Assembly: GCA_023853785.1 (NCBI GenBank)
Contig: JAJIRX010000667.1
Span: 248,001 to 312,000, forward strand
Length of the DNA: 64,000 nt
Direction of reading: 5' to 3'
Origin: Psilocybe azurescens
Lineage: Eukaryota; Basidiomycota; Agaricomycetes; Agaricales; Agrocybaceae
In this document: positions 36,520 through 49,254 of the stretch, in pieces
Numbering within the stretch: the stretch's first letter is position 1
Layout of the letters: each line of letters starts with the position of its first letter
Translations under genes and position numbers: made by a program
The notes under the pieces: generated by a model
Seen by the model: only the letters and a program-made list of their open reading frames with translations
Told to the model about the DNA's origin: nothing
Database searches by the model: none

Positions 36520-37327
36520 ATGCCGCGACCCTCTGGCTCGAGCCTGTCTTCTGAGTCGCTTAATGCTCTCCTGTCTGCTCTCGGTCTCTCTGGGTCGACT
36601 GACGACACCCAAAACGCAAAAGCTGGTATAAAACCACAGCCCGAGATCTCAAAATTAGTAACACAAGACCGATTTCGCCCTCAGAGGCCTACAACTCCCT
36701 TCTCAAACGCGGACTTCTCCACTGGGGACGAAGCTCGTATCTTTTGTCATGACTTTCTTTCAGATTTCGATATATGCTCTGATCTGGAAGAAGATAGAGA
36801 CAGCGACTTTGATTTCGGTAAAGCTTCCCTTTTGCCTTTGGTGTTGTCTGAACTCATCAACTATTCCAGAGACACTTCCTTCAAGGCCAGGCTCTTCGTT
36901 AGAAGGCTTTCAAGTCATAACACCTATCGCCACTCATCAGCATCGTGTTGAAAGCCCGCCTTCGAGCCCTGTTTCTTTCAAATTCCCCAAACCCGTCGAC
37001 CATATCTACATCAAAGCCGCCCTTAACGCTTCAATCATCATGCTCCGGACTCCTCGCGATATCACATTTATGGACCTCAAGCAACGATTATATGATAAAT
37101 TCGTCAACCAAGAAAATATCCTCTTATCACATTCGTTCTCTGTTCTTCTTGCCCTTCCGCCATCATCATCATCCAACCCAGAACGATCAGCTCCAGGCTG
37201 CAGACGGGTGTCGTTTGCATACTGTACTGAGATGAGCTTCATCGACCGAGAGGCCGATTGGCGAAGGATCGCAGGCAAGAATGATGGAAGCAAGATCACA
37301 CTGCGTATTCTAGATACTCCTCCTTGA
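36520..37327 (+). CDS. PB1-domain protein, paralogue of the PX-PB1 C-terminus
   Basis: Two exons (36520-36817 and 36870-37327) with a 52-nt GT-AG intron, giving about 251 residues. Start MPRPSGSSLSSESLNALLSA. The N-terminal half is Ser-rich and acidic (DFDICSDLEEDRDSDFDF); the C-terminal half is a PB1-like fold, YIKAALNASIIMLRTPRDIT, FMDLKQRLYDKFVNQENIL, SFSVLLALPP, ending ITLRILDTPP. This closely matches the end of the PX-PB1 protein at 30.8 kb (SIKAAFNSSIILLRVSRETT, RQRLYNKFVGQ, VNLRIMD), so the two are paralogues about 6 kb apart on the same strand. There is no PX domain here. It may compete with or dimerise with the longer protein; that is inference. Confidence 0.65.
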
Positions 37328-38460
37328 TTATTTTCTCCTCATAGACATTTCCACCACCTCTGTAATATCTTTTTCTTCAACGCACATGCTAGTCAAATTT
37401 TGCCATTGTCTACTCCCTTATCTTCAGCCAGACGGCTACTTGCACACTATTCAGCCTCGAGGCTGTTTACCTCATCTTCCATGTCGCGAAACTACGGCCA
37501 GAACTTCCCATGAGGTGTCAACTCACAAGACCTCTGTTCAACGAGTAAGACAGATTTTTCTGCACGCCTTTCAAATACAGCAGATTTAGACATGACGTCT
37601 GACAAACGATGAAACTCAGAACGGGTTTTGGGGTGCATATGTACTGCAAAACCTACTCGCGTGATACCGATGTCCTGCCAATGTTGGAAGGGTCGAGGTA
37701 AGTGCTTGTTCAATACAGTACCTCGGACCACGGTGGCCATGGTATCGAACAGCCAGCAATCCGACTAACGGTCTGAATTGTCATCAGAGAAGATGTACAA
37801 TGGAACACATAAAAAACACGCTCGAGTTTCGAAGAACAATAGGAAGGTGCTCCAAGTGGGAAGCCTTCAAACCCGAACTCATCTTAACACCATCGCAAAT
37901 TCAGTCCACCATCAGCAAATGCAAATTTAGACAGTTATACCTATATCTTCCGAGTGCACTTCACGAAGCGTGTCCTTTGTCTTTGAACGATGAGCAGTTG
38001 GCTTCTTGAAAATCAACGGGCCTTTCATGCCAGCACGCGCATATACCAGAACATGCGTGATTCTAGCCAGGCAAAGGTCCCATTCTTCATAATTTAACGA
38101 GCCGGAAAAAGACTTTGAACTTGCCAAATGCTACCAATGCGCCCGGAGCCATCTTGCGAAAAGTTCGGCTCGGAGTGGATGGCAAAACATATTTATCATA
38201 TGTGGCGTTGTAGTTATGGATAAATTGGTCCAACAATGAAGGCATCCATTATTGCAATGCCGTACTGTCTGTCTTCCTACCTTTCGTCGTTCCTGTTGGA
38301 CTACAACGACCGGTCCGAAGGCAAAGCGCATCTGGAGGAACTTCAAAGAACAAGAGCCGTGATTAGAAATTAATTTTTACCCAACGCCACATATTATACA
38401 GAAAAAATACAAAACGTGTGCCGCCTAGCCCCAGGGATGGTTCAAAGACGAGCGCATCAT
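37328..38460. other. Intergenic region between convergent genes
   Basis: Three-prime flanks of the PB1 gene and Arp10. Several 60-80 codon frames, none with conserved features. Confidence 0.5.
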
Positions 38461-40467
38461 TCAAGCAGAGGAAGCAGTTGCATGGGCGTTGGCCGGTGGT
38501 GCACCCATCGGTAAAGGCGATCGCGTCCAATCCGGCAAGATACTCCGGGGCGCCTGGCTATTATTTGCTTCTGCAGAAACGTCCATACTATCATCATTCC
38601 TATTCGGGTCCTCTTCATCCCATTTCTCACGGGCAACTTCTACACCTCCAATTTTAAGAGACCTGGAGCCATTGAATTTGGGTTTCACTATCATCAGAAG
38701 AGAACAACTAAACACTGAAACTAGATAAACTTACCCAGCTAAGGAACCTCCCACCCAACCTAAAGTAGCAGGAGAAAAGGCGGGTGCCTTGCCTGCATTG
38801 GCACTTGCTCTTTCTGAAGTTGCAGCTGGAGGGGAGGGATTGTTCAGAATTGCAAAGTATGGGAGAAGAGGGCGCAATGGGAGGTATTTGTCATACGGCG
38901 GCGGAGATGGCTTATCAGGCCTTGTATGTTGCTTAGTGGATGTTGGGGGTGTGAGGGCGCGTATAATTTCAGCATGAAGCCGTGGAATGAACCCAGGAAG
39001 CATGGAGGTACCGCCAGACACCAGAATAGACGACGCAAGTGTTTTACGGAGATCGCGAGGGACCTAAAATAAATGTCATCAGGGGATGTTGCGTCGAATC
39101 CAGCGAGTAGGTCACCTTCAGTAAAACATTAAGAATACTCTCAGCTAAACTATTTTCATCAACGTCGCCACCCTCAAATAGCATTTCTGCCCCGCGTTCT
39201 CGTATCCAGCCAGGAATTATCAATGTACCTCTCCCTGTGCCTGTTTGCTGGGAAGGAGGAGGCATAACGCGCATTTGCAGATCCGTGGCTGTCGAATGCC
39301 GCTGGTACATCCTAGATATCGCTTGAAGATGACCTTCAACAATCGGATTCTCTGTACTGGGGCGTGTGCTCGAGACTGCCGAAAAGTCGGAATCTTGCTG
39401 TGACATTCCAGCGTATGAGAAGTCAGACCCTGTTTCGCTCGGAGGGATGTCCATTTCCGAGCCTTCGTCTTCTGCAGGGGTTTCGCCCCTTTGTGGTTCT
39501 CTGGAGGAACCGAAGACTTCGCCCACAAAGCAGCATCGCGTTTTGATTTCTTCAACGACAGCATCGGTTAATATCTCTTGAGGTACCCTGGTGGATCGGT
39601 TTGCTGCAGGAACACTGATAGCGGCGCTTAGCGACGATGGAGGTGGTAGATATGTCGCAAACATTAACAGAAGAGCGCGAATATGAGAAGTGAGTCTAGC
39701 ACCAGCGATAGGAGTCGTTTGAATTTGTGGGAACATCGGTCTGGCAGCAAATATCTATGAAGAAATGAGCGTGGAAACTTGCTGAAAAAGAGACGGTGAT
39801 TTACAGGAAGAGAGACGGATTCGAGATGACCACAGTCTATGACAAGTCCTGTGATACGGCCGACAGCAAAGAGAGACAGTAAATGACTGCAGGCGAAGGA
39901 TACGGAAGGAACCTATGCGGCCAAATTAGTATTATAAGAGCCTAAATGCATCGGTACACACCTGGTTTTCGAATAGTATTCTTGCAATGATTTCTTTTAT
40001 ATAAAGGGGGAGAAGAGGGTGTTCGACCAGGATAACTTTACGCGCCTTTGGATCTGCCAAAAGAGAGCTTCATAGGTCTATCAATAGCCAAGAATGTGAA
40101 AGAAATGGCGGACTTACTCGTGAAAAACAGATCGTAGGCAGTCTTTCAGACGAGCTTCCAATAGTTTCTCCTCTTCTGCCCTCGCAGCAGAGTCCATGGC
40201 TCGTGTAAGATTCCAAAAAGTTAGACCGTTGGGACCTCCAGCGTAAAAGACATCTCTTGGTCTCCCTTCGCCACTGAAGCCGACTTTCCATATTCGAGAT
40301 CCCGGGTCAATCACCACTCTGTCTTCTACGCCGTATAAGGAGTGCCGTCTCGTGGTTGCATAGTGAGGCGAGGCTTGGATGGCACTAGTGGACGCAACGC
40401 GTGCTGTTGCTGGGGTGGTCGGGTTGAAAGTTGTTTTGGCTCTCGGTGTCACAGGCGAGGTGGACAT
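38461..40467 (-). CDS. ARP10: Actin-related protein 10 (dynactin pointed-end complex)
   Basis: Actin-fold subunit of the dynactin pointed end, which supports dynein transport along microtubules in the cytoplasm. Start at 40467 (MSTSPVTPRAKTTFNPTTPA); a Ser/Thr/Pro leader precedes the actin core: DRVVIDPGSRIWKVGFSGEG (phosphate-1-like), VILVEHPLLPLYIKEIIAR, VPSVSFACSHLLSLFAVGRI, TGLVIDCGHLESVSLP (phosphate-2-like DxG), VEEIKTRCCFVGE, then ILVSGGTSMLPGFIPRLHAE (adenosine region) and FSPATLGWVGGSLAGSLKIG. An acidic, Ser-rich insertion lies between (SEMDIPPSETGSDFSYAGM). It ends DWTRSPLPMGAPPANAHATA and a stop at 38461. About five short introns. Sequence drift from true actin at the nucleotide site is typical of Arp10/Arp11, so ATP hydrolysis need not be kept. 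Confidence 0.8.
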
Positions 40468-40671
40468 TTGGCCTTGAGAAGATATTTCTTGAAGGACCTC
40501 TAGTTTGAATTCATGGATAATGCCCGCTTTATGAATGATTGAATTTTTTAAGTAGTAGTACTTCAAGATAGTAGAGCTAAGCACAGAACGCGTTGTTAGT
40601 TTCAGGCGACCCTGCTTATTGATTGGCCAAACTCCGTTTGAATGTTAACTTCAAGTTTTAACTCGCTCTCT

Positions 40672-41160
40672 CACTGCGGGCGCCGATCGCTGTTTGAAAT
40701 CAAACAGCGGGATTTAAACATACTTATCCTTGAAGTCACTGTTTGTAAATAGACACATATTTTGTAAGAAAAATGCAGAACTCAGACAGAAGTTCTGCTT
40801 ACGTTCTGTTCCACGACAAGCAGGACTTCGTTATAAATATTGTTTGTAATCTGTGCAGATTTCAAACAGAACTTCCATTTGAAATCTGTTTGAAAGGCGA
40901 CGGGTGTTTGTTATAAAATACCTTTCCTATTTGAAGTCGTTGCTTGTCACAAACGACCATATTTGGATGGTACCCGGCAGATTGAAAGCATGAATCATGT
41001 CTGGCAATAAATAGATGAATTTTAGGACGTGATAATATCTGTGTACCATCAGACACTCCTCATCTGTTTGTTCGCAACCACAAATGGTGGTTTGTGACGA
41101 GCAAGTATAAGTGCTGTTTAAATCTCGCTGTTTGAAAAACAGCGATCGGCGCCCGCAGTG
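40672..41160. mobile_element. CACTA-like MITE (489 bp, 3-bp TSD)
   Basis: Terminal inverted repeats are perfect over the first 24 bp (CACTGCGGGCGCCGATCGCT plus GTTT) and continue imperfectly to about 55 bp (CAAACAGCG, GATTTAAACA, ACTTAT). The element is flanked by the 3-bp direct repeat TCT (40669-40671 and 41161-41163). CACT ends plus a 3-bp duplication are the hallmark of the CACTA/CMC superfamily. Subterminal CTGTTTG/CAAACAG repeats can fold as hairpins at each end, and more AGTTCTG/CAGAAC repeats lie inside. No transposase is encoded, so it is non-autonomous. It sits about 200 bp upstream of the Arp10 start and abuts an F-box-like relic. Confidence 0.85.
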
Positions 41161-41169
41161 TCTGTCATT

Positions 41170-42290
41170 TCCAACTTGCTTCTGACGACACCAATTCTAG
41201 TAATGTCGATCTTCTCATTGACATTGTTTGAAACTATACCCTTGGAGATCATCGAATTCATCATCGACGAATCCGAGGAAAACCGCGCAAATGCTCTCAA
41301 AGACGTGTCACGCCATTCTGCCCATCTGTTGGAGGCGCATCTTTCATTGTATTGACTTCAGCATCCCTGCATACTCTTACTGGTCACTGGCTTTAATTGG
41401 CATGCTATGGCACCCTTGATGCGATCTTTCCTTCTTCACCTGTTACATTTGCCAACGGTGGTCCTCTCAGTCTGGAATTGATAAAAAAACTTCAACCCTT
41501 GTGACCTTATTCCCTGCACCAGTCTGAAGGACCTTACTCTGCAAAGCGTTACCGGCATGAAGGAAGATAACAAAAATATCTTATCAAATGTTCCCAATAA
41601 ATGCTTGCAACTCAACAAACTTAGTCTATATGATACCTCCGATATCAAAGCTGGAATGTTTCTGTCCTGTAACATGCATCCGTATAGACAACCACTGTCG
41701 GAATTACGAGAACTCAAGGAGATTTCTCTTACCATCCCCAATCCAGGGAGTATTCCTCTAGTATCTGGACTCCCTAAACAAACCTGCCATCTGGAATCTA
41801 TCTTCTTTTGCAGTACGCCATACATTGCTACAATATAATCTATGCTCATGCCTTCTCATTCAGTTCCTTCGTTTTGCCATGCGGCTGTTTTCATATCTAT
41901 TATCTCTACCCCTTCGGAAATACTAAGATATCTTCATTTCCGTATTTATATCGACACCACCAGCCATGTCGACTTATTATCAGGATTTTGTCAAATATAG
42001 CAGGCAGAAACCGCATCCAAGTTCTAAGAATCGACATCGAAGTATCATCTTACCAGGGTTACAGCATCGGTGATGAATGGGGATTGCTCGAGAAAGTTCT
42101 TCTCCAGGCTGGTCTTGCTTGCCGCAGCTCGACCCTAGCATCTTCATAGCATCCTATAGCCGCAGCGGCGACAGCGTCCCTGAGCATGCACTTAACAAGC
42201 TTCCTGAGACGCAGTTTCAACAATTTTCGCCTAGGAAATCTTTGATGTTCCATTTTTCGGTCAGCAGATATGTTCTGTAACGGTAAGATA
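41170..42290 (+). pseudogene. F-box-family relic, copy 1
   Basis: Pieces of one F-box-family protein appear in order but in different frames: IPLEIIEFIIDESEENRANA (F-box), ILPICWRRIFHCIDFSIP in another frame, then after broken sequence NPCDLIPCTSLKDLTLQS with ELRELKEISLTIPNPGSIPL, and at the end EWGLLEKVLLQAG and LNKLPETQFQQFSPRKSLMF. The same order of blocks occurs in the copies at 50, 51.5, 60 and 61.5 kb. Several frame breaks, including one at a seven-A run near 41486-41492, cannot be fixed by one base, so I call it a pseudogene while noting the general indel problem of this window. Confidence 0.55.
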
Positions 42291-42300
42291 TATAGAAAAC

Positions 42301-45300
42301 ATCTGTACACATACTCAATCTTTCACCTCCTTGAACTGTAACGACATATAAATACATCAGCTCCCATGGTCATTTGTCTATTATCGCTCCGCCCATCGGA
42401 TGTTTCATGTGCCCGACGCTCTCATTAACTGAGAAAAGACCACTCGAGAACATCGAATCGTCGTCGCCAATGTGTTCAGCGCCCGGTCCAAGAAAATCCC
42501 AAAGACCCAAAGAGACGAAATGCAGCGAACAATTCTATGAATGTTAGATATGCGTTACAAGTTTAGACAACTCCAAGTCAAATATTGAGTGTATTCGTAT
42601 ATCTACTCAATAAGGCGTTTGCCTGCAGTGAGTATCTCTAATACCTATGGTAATGTCACCTCACTCTATTCGCTTGGTTTGTTTCCGTTTGGAGCATGAA
42701 ATTGATGATTGGACCGTGCGCCAGCGCTTATCATAATAATAGCGCCTGTCATCTCACCGAGACTCTTGTCGAGTGTCAATTACAGTAGTGTGGCTCATCA
42801 GGTCAATACTTCCCATAACTCTACTTACCATTATTATTATTTTCCTTCTGGAAACTCAGGCGACCCACAAATACACGCTACGTTTTCGATCCTCGGCTAT
42901 AGGAGTCACTCACGTCCGGGCGGTTTATACTTTGCATTCTAGAACATGGGCCAGAAATCTTACTTACCACATCTAAGAAAAATCATTCTGGAAGAGTCGA
43001 GGAGCATCTTTCAAGCTCGCAGCAAGTAGGTTGTTAGATTAGACAGATTAGAGTCGGCTCGCCGGGACTAAGTAGGGAATGTGCTACCTGAATCTTTATA
43101 ATTTGCGAGAGCTACATAACAAGAAACTTACACGATGATTCAAACATGACTGTTCGGAAATTTCTTTCAATGATCTGCAATGCTAACAGAAGGCCACAAA
43201 GAGCCTTCTGTTAAGCTCCTAGCAGATTCTCCATCATCCGCCGCTTCCAGATCCTCCAGCTATATGATGTGGGGAGGGAATTGTGCATCCAGCTGCTACT
43301 ACATACTTAGAAGCGGTCCGAAGCTGCTCCCTTGATCCTATGTACTGTGGACACTGGAGTTAATGGGACTAATCTTCATTTAAAATGGTTGAAATCGACC
43401 TTTATTGACACCGTAACTGACGCTGACACTGGCATTGACACTGACAACGGCAGTAAATAATAAGTGGTATGGAGATTGGCGGTACCGGCGAGAAGATGGC
43501 AGCGGTCCCAAACACACGAAGCGCCAGGGCCACGCGCGTGGTTCGTCGCAAATTCTGTCCGCCGGGAGAGCGAACACGACACGCCGCACCCAGTCTTTAG
43601 GCGTCCAGGGCGACAGCGGGAATGGTCAAGCGTACCACGTAGCTTCGGCGCATTGATTTTGTTTAGGCAAGAGTGCATTCACTGCGTCGCAGACCCGCAG
43701 TGCGTCCCCTGATCCATGTGCGTCCATCGCTGAGTATCAGTAAATTGATTGATGCTTGTTTCCACGTCGGTAGGTTTCAGTTCGGTTCTGGATGATTTCC
43801 AGCCAACGAAGACGAATATGCAAACGACGCTTAACCAATATAATTGATGGACTTTGATGGATCGCCGTCGGAGAAATTGATGATGAAAGGGATTGCAACA
43901 AAACATCGCGACACAGAGTTCAGAAAGCCCAAATGCAGAGGAAAGGGTGCTGCAGACTCCGAGTGGGCGCTGCGTTTCAAATCGTCTGCATTCGTCGTCC
44001 AGCTGACCAGAATGCACATCAGTATAGCCCGTCCGCCTCGGGATTTGAGCTGGGCAACGACTCGCGAGTCCTTTCGGAAACGTAAGATAAGAAAACATGA
44101 TTAAGAATCAAGAATCATTATCAGAGGACGAGGATGCCGGCTTGTCCTTGCACCAGCGAGGGTGATAGCAAGCCTTGAAGAAGTACAAGAGGAGGTATAG
44201 CACGGTCAGCTCGGACGTTAGAAGGTAATCTGAAGCCTAAAGAGGATGGCATACGAGACATGGGACCGTTCGCGAGACAGCGGAGGGGTAGAATGAATGA
44301 TAAGGTACTGATAGTGATGCACTTCAGTTCCTTTTTCCGTGAGTTATTCCCTCAGTTGCGTATATGCGTATACATAATCGCATTATCACCGTCGTAGTAC
44401 CAGTGTTATAGATATGAATCGGTTTTCCGATGCTAACTCACCGTCAAAGTCTTTTGCACCACAGTTTTGCAAGGAAAACTCGTCGACTTCGAAGGTCCCA
44501 TATTGAAGGTTTTCCGAGGGCCACTGCCGTAAACCAGACTGAACCTAGGACCTCACCATGTGGCGCTCACGTATTCTATGACAGGCTAGACAGGCTGACG
44601 GCACTGGAACTATGAAAGCTTGAAGGGACATTCATTGATGATCATCTAAGTGGTATTTTTATTTATGGTACGGTGTGAAGAGAGCAAAAATAGTACATAA
44701 CCCCACATTGTCCGGCGGGGTGCGTTGTGATTAGCGATTCCACGGGTTGCGAGATTGAGAGTTGCGAGTCATTTCGAGAGGTGACAACCGTCGGCTTTTG
44801 CAGTATTTACGGTTGTCTCGACTCTCACGGGGGTAATATGTGGGCGGGTTGCCGACTATGTAGCGAGCTGGTGGGAGACAAAGTGCGCACGGTGGACTAC
44901 GGTGGAGCGAGATGGGCAGATACTACGCACTGACAAGAAAGGCAAGATAGATATATGGAGATGCAATTAGGATCCGACGATGCGTTTGGATCATGTATGG
45001 AAATGCGGTGGATGATGTCTTACGATGTATCAAGTCTGTACGACGAGAGAGAGCTGATTTCTGAATGCGTTCTCGAATCTTGAAGCCTGAGGACGGCTGT
45101 GTATGGTAGCAACTGACCAGTGCAATTTGAAAAGAAATGGAATCATGAGCGTGGAAACTCAAACTGGCAGAGTGTTGAGTAGACGCCAAGGCAAGATGCG
45201 GACCCTTATGATGGAATAAATCCGGGGGTCATGCGGAACTATGCGTACCCCAGATATCTAGACCATTGAGCGGAAGAGTCTCAGAGTTGTTTCTCTGAGG

Positions 45301-45701
45301 AATGGTGGTAGAAGGTTTGTGGAATGGTCAAGGAAGAGGGGGAATAGCTCCTAGAAAGCCCCTAGAAGGGGATCCGCATCATTGGAAAAACAAATAAGAA
45401 TCAGGGGAAAGTGTGGGGATGGATTTGAAATCGGGAAATGGTTCTTTCACTCCGGAACTGGGATCTCTCACATGTCCAAGGAGTTGTTCTCATTCCTTCT
45501 AGTACTGCTCCCATGCACTCCCTCTTGTTTCTTAATGACGATTTTAGTCTCACTTATTTCCGTTTCACCCCTTCTACTTCTTTCCCTCTAAATCCTCCCT
45601 CTATTTTAGACATCCACTCCTTCACAGTCCCCTCACAGAGTACAACTCCTCAGTCCGCTGCAACATTCAAGTCACCAACGCGTGCTTAACCGGACACCAC
45701 C
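42301..45701. other. Long intergenic region
   Basis: About 3.4 kb with no supported gene. Frames at 43376-44104 overlap on both strands and translate to low-quality Arg/Ser-rich sequence. A short imperfect repeat of TGACACTGGCATTGACACTG type lies near 43410-43445. The last 200 bp before 45700 are CT-rich, as expected for a fungal promoter. Confidence 0.45.
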
Positions 45702-47534
45702 ATGCCTAGCGCGAACAACGCCACCCAGGTGCAAACAGAGTAAAAATTCATTGCCATGTTCAAGTGTGTAGCGTCTAATTCTGCTTTTGCTGTACGTAGG
45801 GAGCGCGATGCTCGCTCGAAACCACGGACACTCATCCGTATGCTCTCGACCAAATTCACCCCACGCTCTGTCCCTACATTACGTTCGCCGCCATCCGTTC
45901 CCAGCGCCTACTCCAAGGAACACCGTGAAGCCGCCCTACGCGCACGCGGGCTGCTCCCACCCCTGCCCAACAAAGATCTGAGCACGCAAGAACAGGAACA
46001 AGACCACCACATCCCAATAGTGCGGCAGGCCGAATCGAAGAAACCGTCGGACGACGACGCCAACCAGCCTTCAGCCGCAGACCTCATCAAGAAAGAATGG
46101 GTCGCGAAAAATAACACAGACGACTCCACGAAGGACTCCAAGTTGGGAGGAGCCGTTGACATTACTGACAATTCTCGATCGAGTCTTCCAGATCAGGCTG
46201 TCAGTCCAACGAAGTCAGAGCTTCCATCCTCACGCCCCCTACACCTAGCGTCGAGCCAGGGCTGCTCCCTTCTTCATCCCGCGAACCACCTCCAAAATCT
46301 CTCACAATGGAACGCCCTTCCTCTCTTTTGGCCGATCTCTCAGAAGAAATTCAAGCGTTCATGTTCCCACTCCCGCCTTCTCTCCCGCCTTCTCCCCCAC
46401 TCTCCCAAAGCAACCCAAAAACGCAGAGCCCCCGCAATCCCCTCCTCAGCATAGTAGCGCTGCTCCACATACCCCCAGTGACGACAAAAGCGGCGCATGC
46501 GGCACAAGCACTGGGACATGTACGCCAAGACCTCCCGCAACCTGCGCCTCTGCCTCCGCCTCCGACCCAGAGACAGAGACCGACGACGCGCCACAAACAG
46601 ACCCGACCCATCTGTGCGTGCACAACCGCGACTCGTGCGGTGAGCAGACGGAAGAGTCGCACTCCGACGCGTCCATCATGACGCCCTCGCTCGACAGCAC
46701 CTCGCAGACAGCCTCGTCCTCCTCGCACGGTTCATCGTCGTCTGCCGCCGCCGCTGCAGCCACACCAGCCAAAAATAGGGGCGGTGGCGGTGGCCTGCAC
46801 ATCAAACCCCCGACTTGTGATGCGGCGCCAGAAGTGCGCATCGTGAGCCCCATGGCGGAGCACCAGTTCTCCGAAGAACTGGGAGTGGTGATGGAGGAAG
46901 ACAGTCGGCCGCCATCGCCATCGCCTCTGGAGTCCTCGGAAATGGGCGTCAAGTTCAAGGTGGATGAGCGAGACGCCGCGCATACCCATTCGGCAGCTGG
47001 CGGTACTGATGTGGATAGTGGGGCCGTGTCCGCTGCCGCGGCCGCGGCCAAGAGCTTGAACTTGAAGGCGTCTGTGGAGCGGAAGAGGAGCATGAACCCG
47101 TTTAAGCGCGCGGGGACCGTTTCGGGGGCGCACGGCAAGGATGCCACAGACGCGGGGGAGTCCCCAGCGGCGGCGGCGCCGCGCCGCAGGCTGACGATGG
47201 GCACGTCCTCGTTCTCGATGTCCAACATCCGGCGCTCCGTCGTGGGGAGCTTGTCTGGGCGGCCAGCGAACATCGGGACGCAGCGCAGAGCAAAACGTTC
47301 GACGCATCGCATCTGCCGCCGTCGCCTACGAGCCCTGTTCCGCGTGCCAGCACAGGTACCCGTGCGAGTTCGAGCGTCGGAGGGCGCACGACGCCCGTGA
47401 CGCCCGTGTCGCCTACGTGGGCGCGTCAGCCGCAGCAGGTGGTGATGTATAACCGGGGCAGCATCCTGTTGGAGACTGCGGGGATTGAGGATGAGGAGAC
47501 GAGGAGGATGACAGAGTTGGCGTTCTTGGGGTAG
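45702..47534 (+). CDS. Large Ser/Pro/Ala-rich conserved hypothetical protein
   Basis: Start chosen at 45702, where CACCATGCC is a good initiation context (MPSANNATQ), with an intron to about 45803 before RDARSKPRTLIRMLSTKF; an ATG at 45756 is the alternative. Recognisably constrained blocks: VPTLRSPPSVPSAYSKEHRE with ALRARGLLPPLP near the start, MERPSSLLADLSEEIQAFMF in the middle, RKRSMNPFKRAGTVSG later, and a C-terminus VVMYNRGSILLETAGIEDEE ending MTELAFLG. Long disordered Ser, Pro, Ala and acidic stretches lie between. GC content rises sharply at 46.5-47.5 kb. The frame changes at about 46222, at CCC 46366-46368 and at AAAA 47292-47295; each would be cured by one more base. No known domain; likely a disordered regulatory or scaffold protein. 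Confidence 0.6.
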
Positions 47535-49254
47535 ATGATTGACTGGTGGAGTCTCTGGAGAGGAGAGGGGGAGAGGAGGAACTGCGGTGTGTGCGGTGTG
47601 TGGGTGTAGATGTCTGATGGTGTGGCTGATGGCGGCGTTGCGCTTGGGTTGCCTGGCAGCCATTCCTTATCTTATACTCGCTTCATCTCTGCCTTTTGAC
47701 TTTGAGTCTTGGCTCTTTCGATACATTCTCGCTCCCAACTCGCTTCCAACTCGCTCCTCGACTTCTACCTGGCTTTCCGGAATCCTTTCGTCTTGAATGG
47801 TATAATGGTTTTGCAGGCTTCCATCCATCCATCCATCCATTCATCCTCGTGGGCATCACTCAGCCTTCGCCTTCTCATGTTCATGGGGCCCCTCACCTTA
47901 CTACACAAACTTTACCGGCGAGAAACCTGGACCTCAAAAACCTGATATTGACGTTGCTCCTCCATTTTTGTCCAGCTTACTTCGGTTTCTATGAGACGAG
48001 TAGGGACATATGCATACATGCATACATACATCTCGCAGTTCTTGGCTTCAACTTACGAGTCCTGAACCCCGCATTCTTCGCCTCCCAGCTGACCGGGCTC
48101 CACTTTCAACGCTCCAATTCATTCAAGTCCCGCGACCCTTCTTGTCCTCCAGTTCAGTCTCTAGCCTGACTCAGCCACTCCACCTTATTTCCTTGATTCA
48201 GCGCGATTTAATGGAATTCTGGCGTGTGGGCAATAAATCTGTCTGAATGCGAACATCTCACGTCAACGTCAGTGCGAGCGATACCTGCGAAACCCCAGCC
48301 TCGGACTCTCAAGTCTCGATACCTACCGGAAACCTCATCACACGCCCTTTTTCTTATTTTTGAATCGCGCATACACATACACATACCCATACACGATACT
48401 GCACACATTCCTTCATATGTTTTCTAGGGCATTCACATTTCTTTTTGGGGGCATTTCATGTTTATTTCTTATTTCACGATCCTTTGTTACGAGCTCTTCA
48501 TCTTCTCAGTGCAAGCTTTTCTAGTATGCGTGCGTGCGAGGCTCGCACGCTACGTTGTTCAAGTTTATACGCTCTTTCACGTTGCATCATACCCCGTCGC
48601 TCAGACTGTTTTTTTTTCGCTTCTCGTCAACTTGATGTGTAATTTTAAAATCCTTTCTTTTTGTTTGTATAATAACTTACCCTTCTTCTCCTCTCCCTCT
48701 CACTCTCTTGAGGTCACGGTCTCTATCTCTCTTTCCTTTTTCTCATGTGCATCCCATCATTTCTGTCGCACTGCATGGCATGTTACTTATACATATACAT
48801 ATAGCATTTAGCATTGATAATAAACATATCCCACCTCATCGCAATCAATTTTGAATTCACTGTCACCACAGCATAACAAATCCTCGGACGTCTGGAAAGG
48901 TTGATCAGGGTCGGCCATGCATTCTGAGTCTATGCAAGTCATCTCGACTCGTCAAAGAAAGGTCGCCATGGTGCATTCCATTGGCGACACCTGCCCGAGG
49001 AAGTTTGTGAACTTTGGAATGAAGTGGGTGAGCCGCGGATAATATATTATTACCAACTGATCTCATCATGTTCGTGTTGCAGGAATTAGACCTGTCCGGC
49101 TGGTTCACCGGGCAAAGAGCCCACTGAAGGTCCTAATTCGCCCATGTGAAATAGCGCAAATTTGCCCTGTGTAAAGTGTTCCTATCTAGTGTTATCTGGA
49201 ACTAACAAACATTGATTTTTATGGCTTGGTAGTTACTTGTATCTAGGAGCTATC
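47535..49254. other. Intergenic region with CCAT microsatellite and CT-rich tracts
   Basis: Downstream of the Ser/Pro-rich gene. Holds a (CCAT)5 microsatellite at 47821-47840 and strongly pyrimidine-rich sequence at 48450-48800. Open frames here reflect this composition. No gene supported. Confidence 0.5.

Noticed and set aside
43376..44104. Several overlapping frames on both strands
   Set aside because: No consistent frame, no known blocks and mixed Arg/Ser/Pro composition; regarded as chance frames.
46446..47663. 405-codon minus-strand frame opposite the Ser/Pro-rich gene
   Set aside because: Composition (Arg, Ala, Cys, Val repeats) mirrors the GC-rich sense gene; the plus-strand frames carry ordered motifs such as a conserved C-terminus. 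Typical antisense shadow of high-GC coding DNA.
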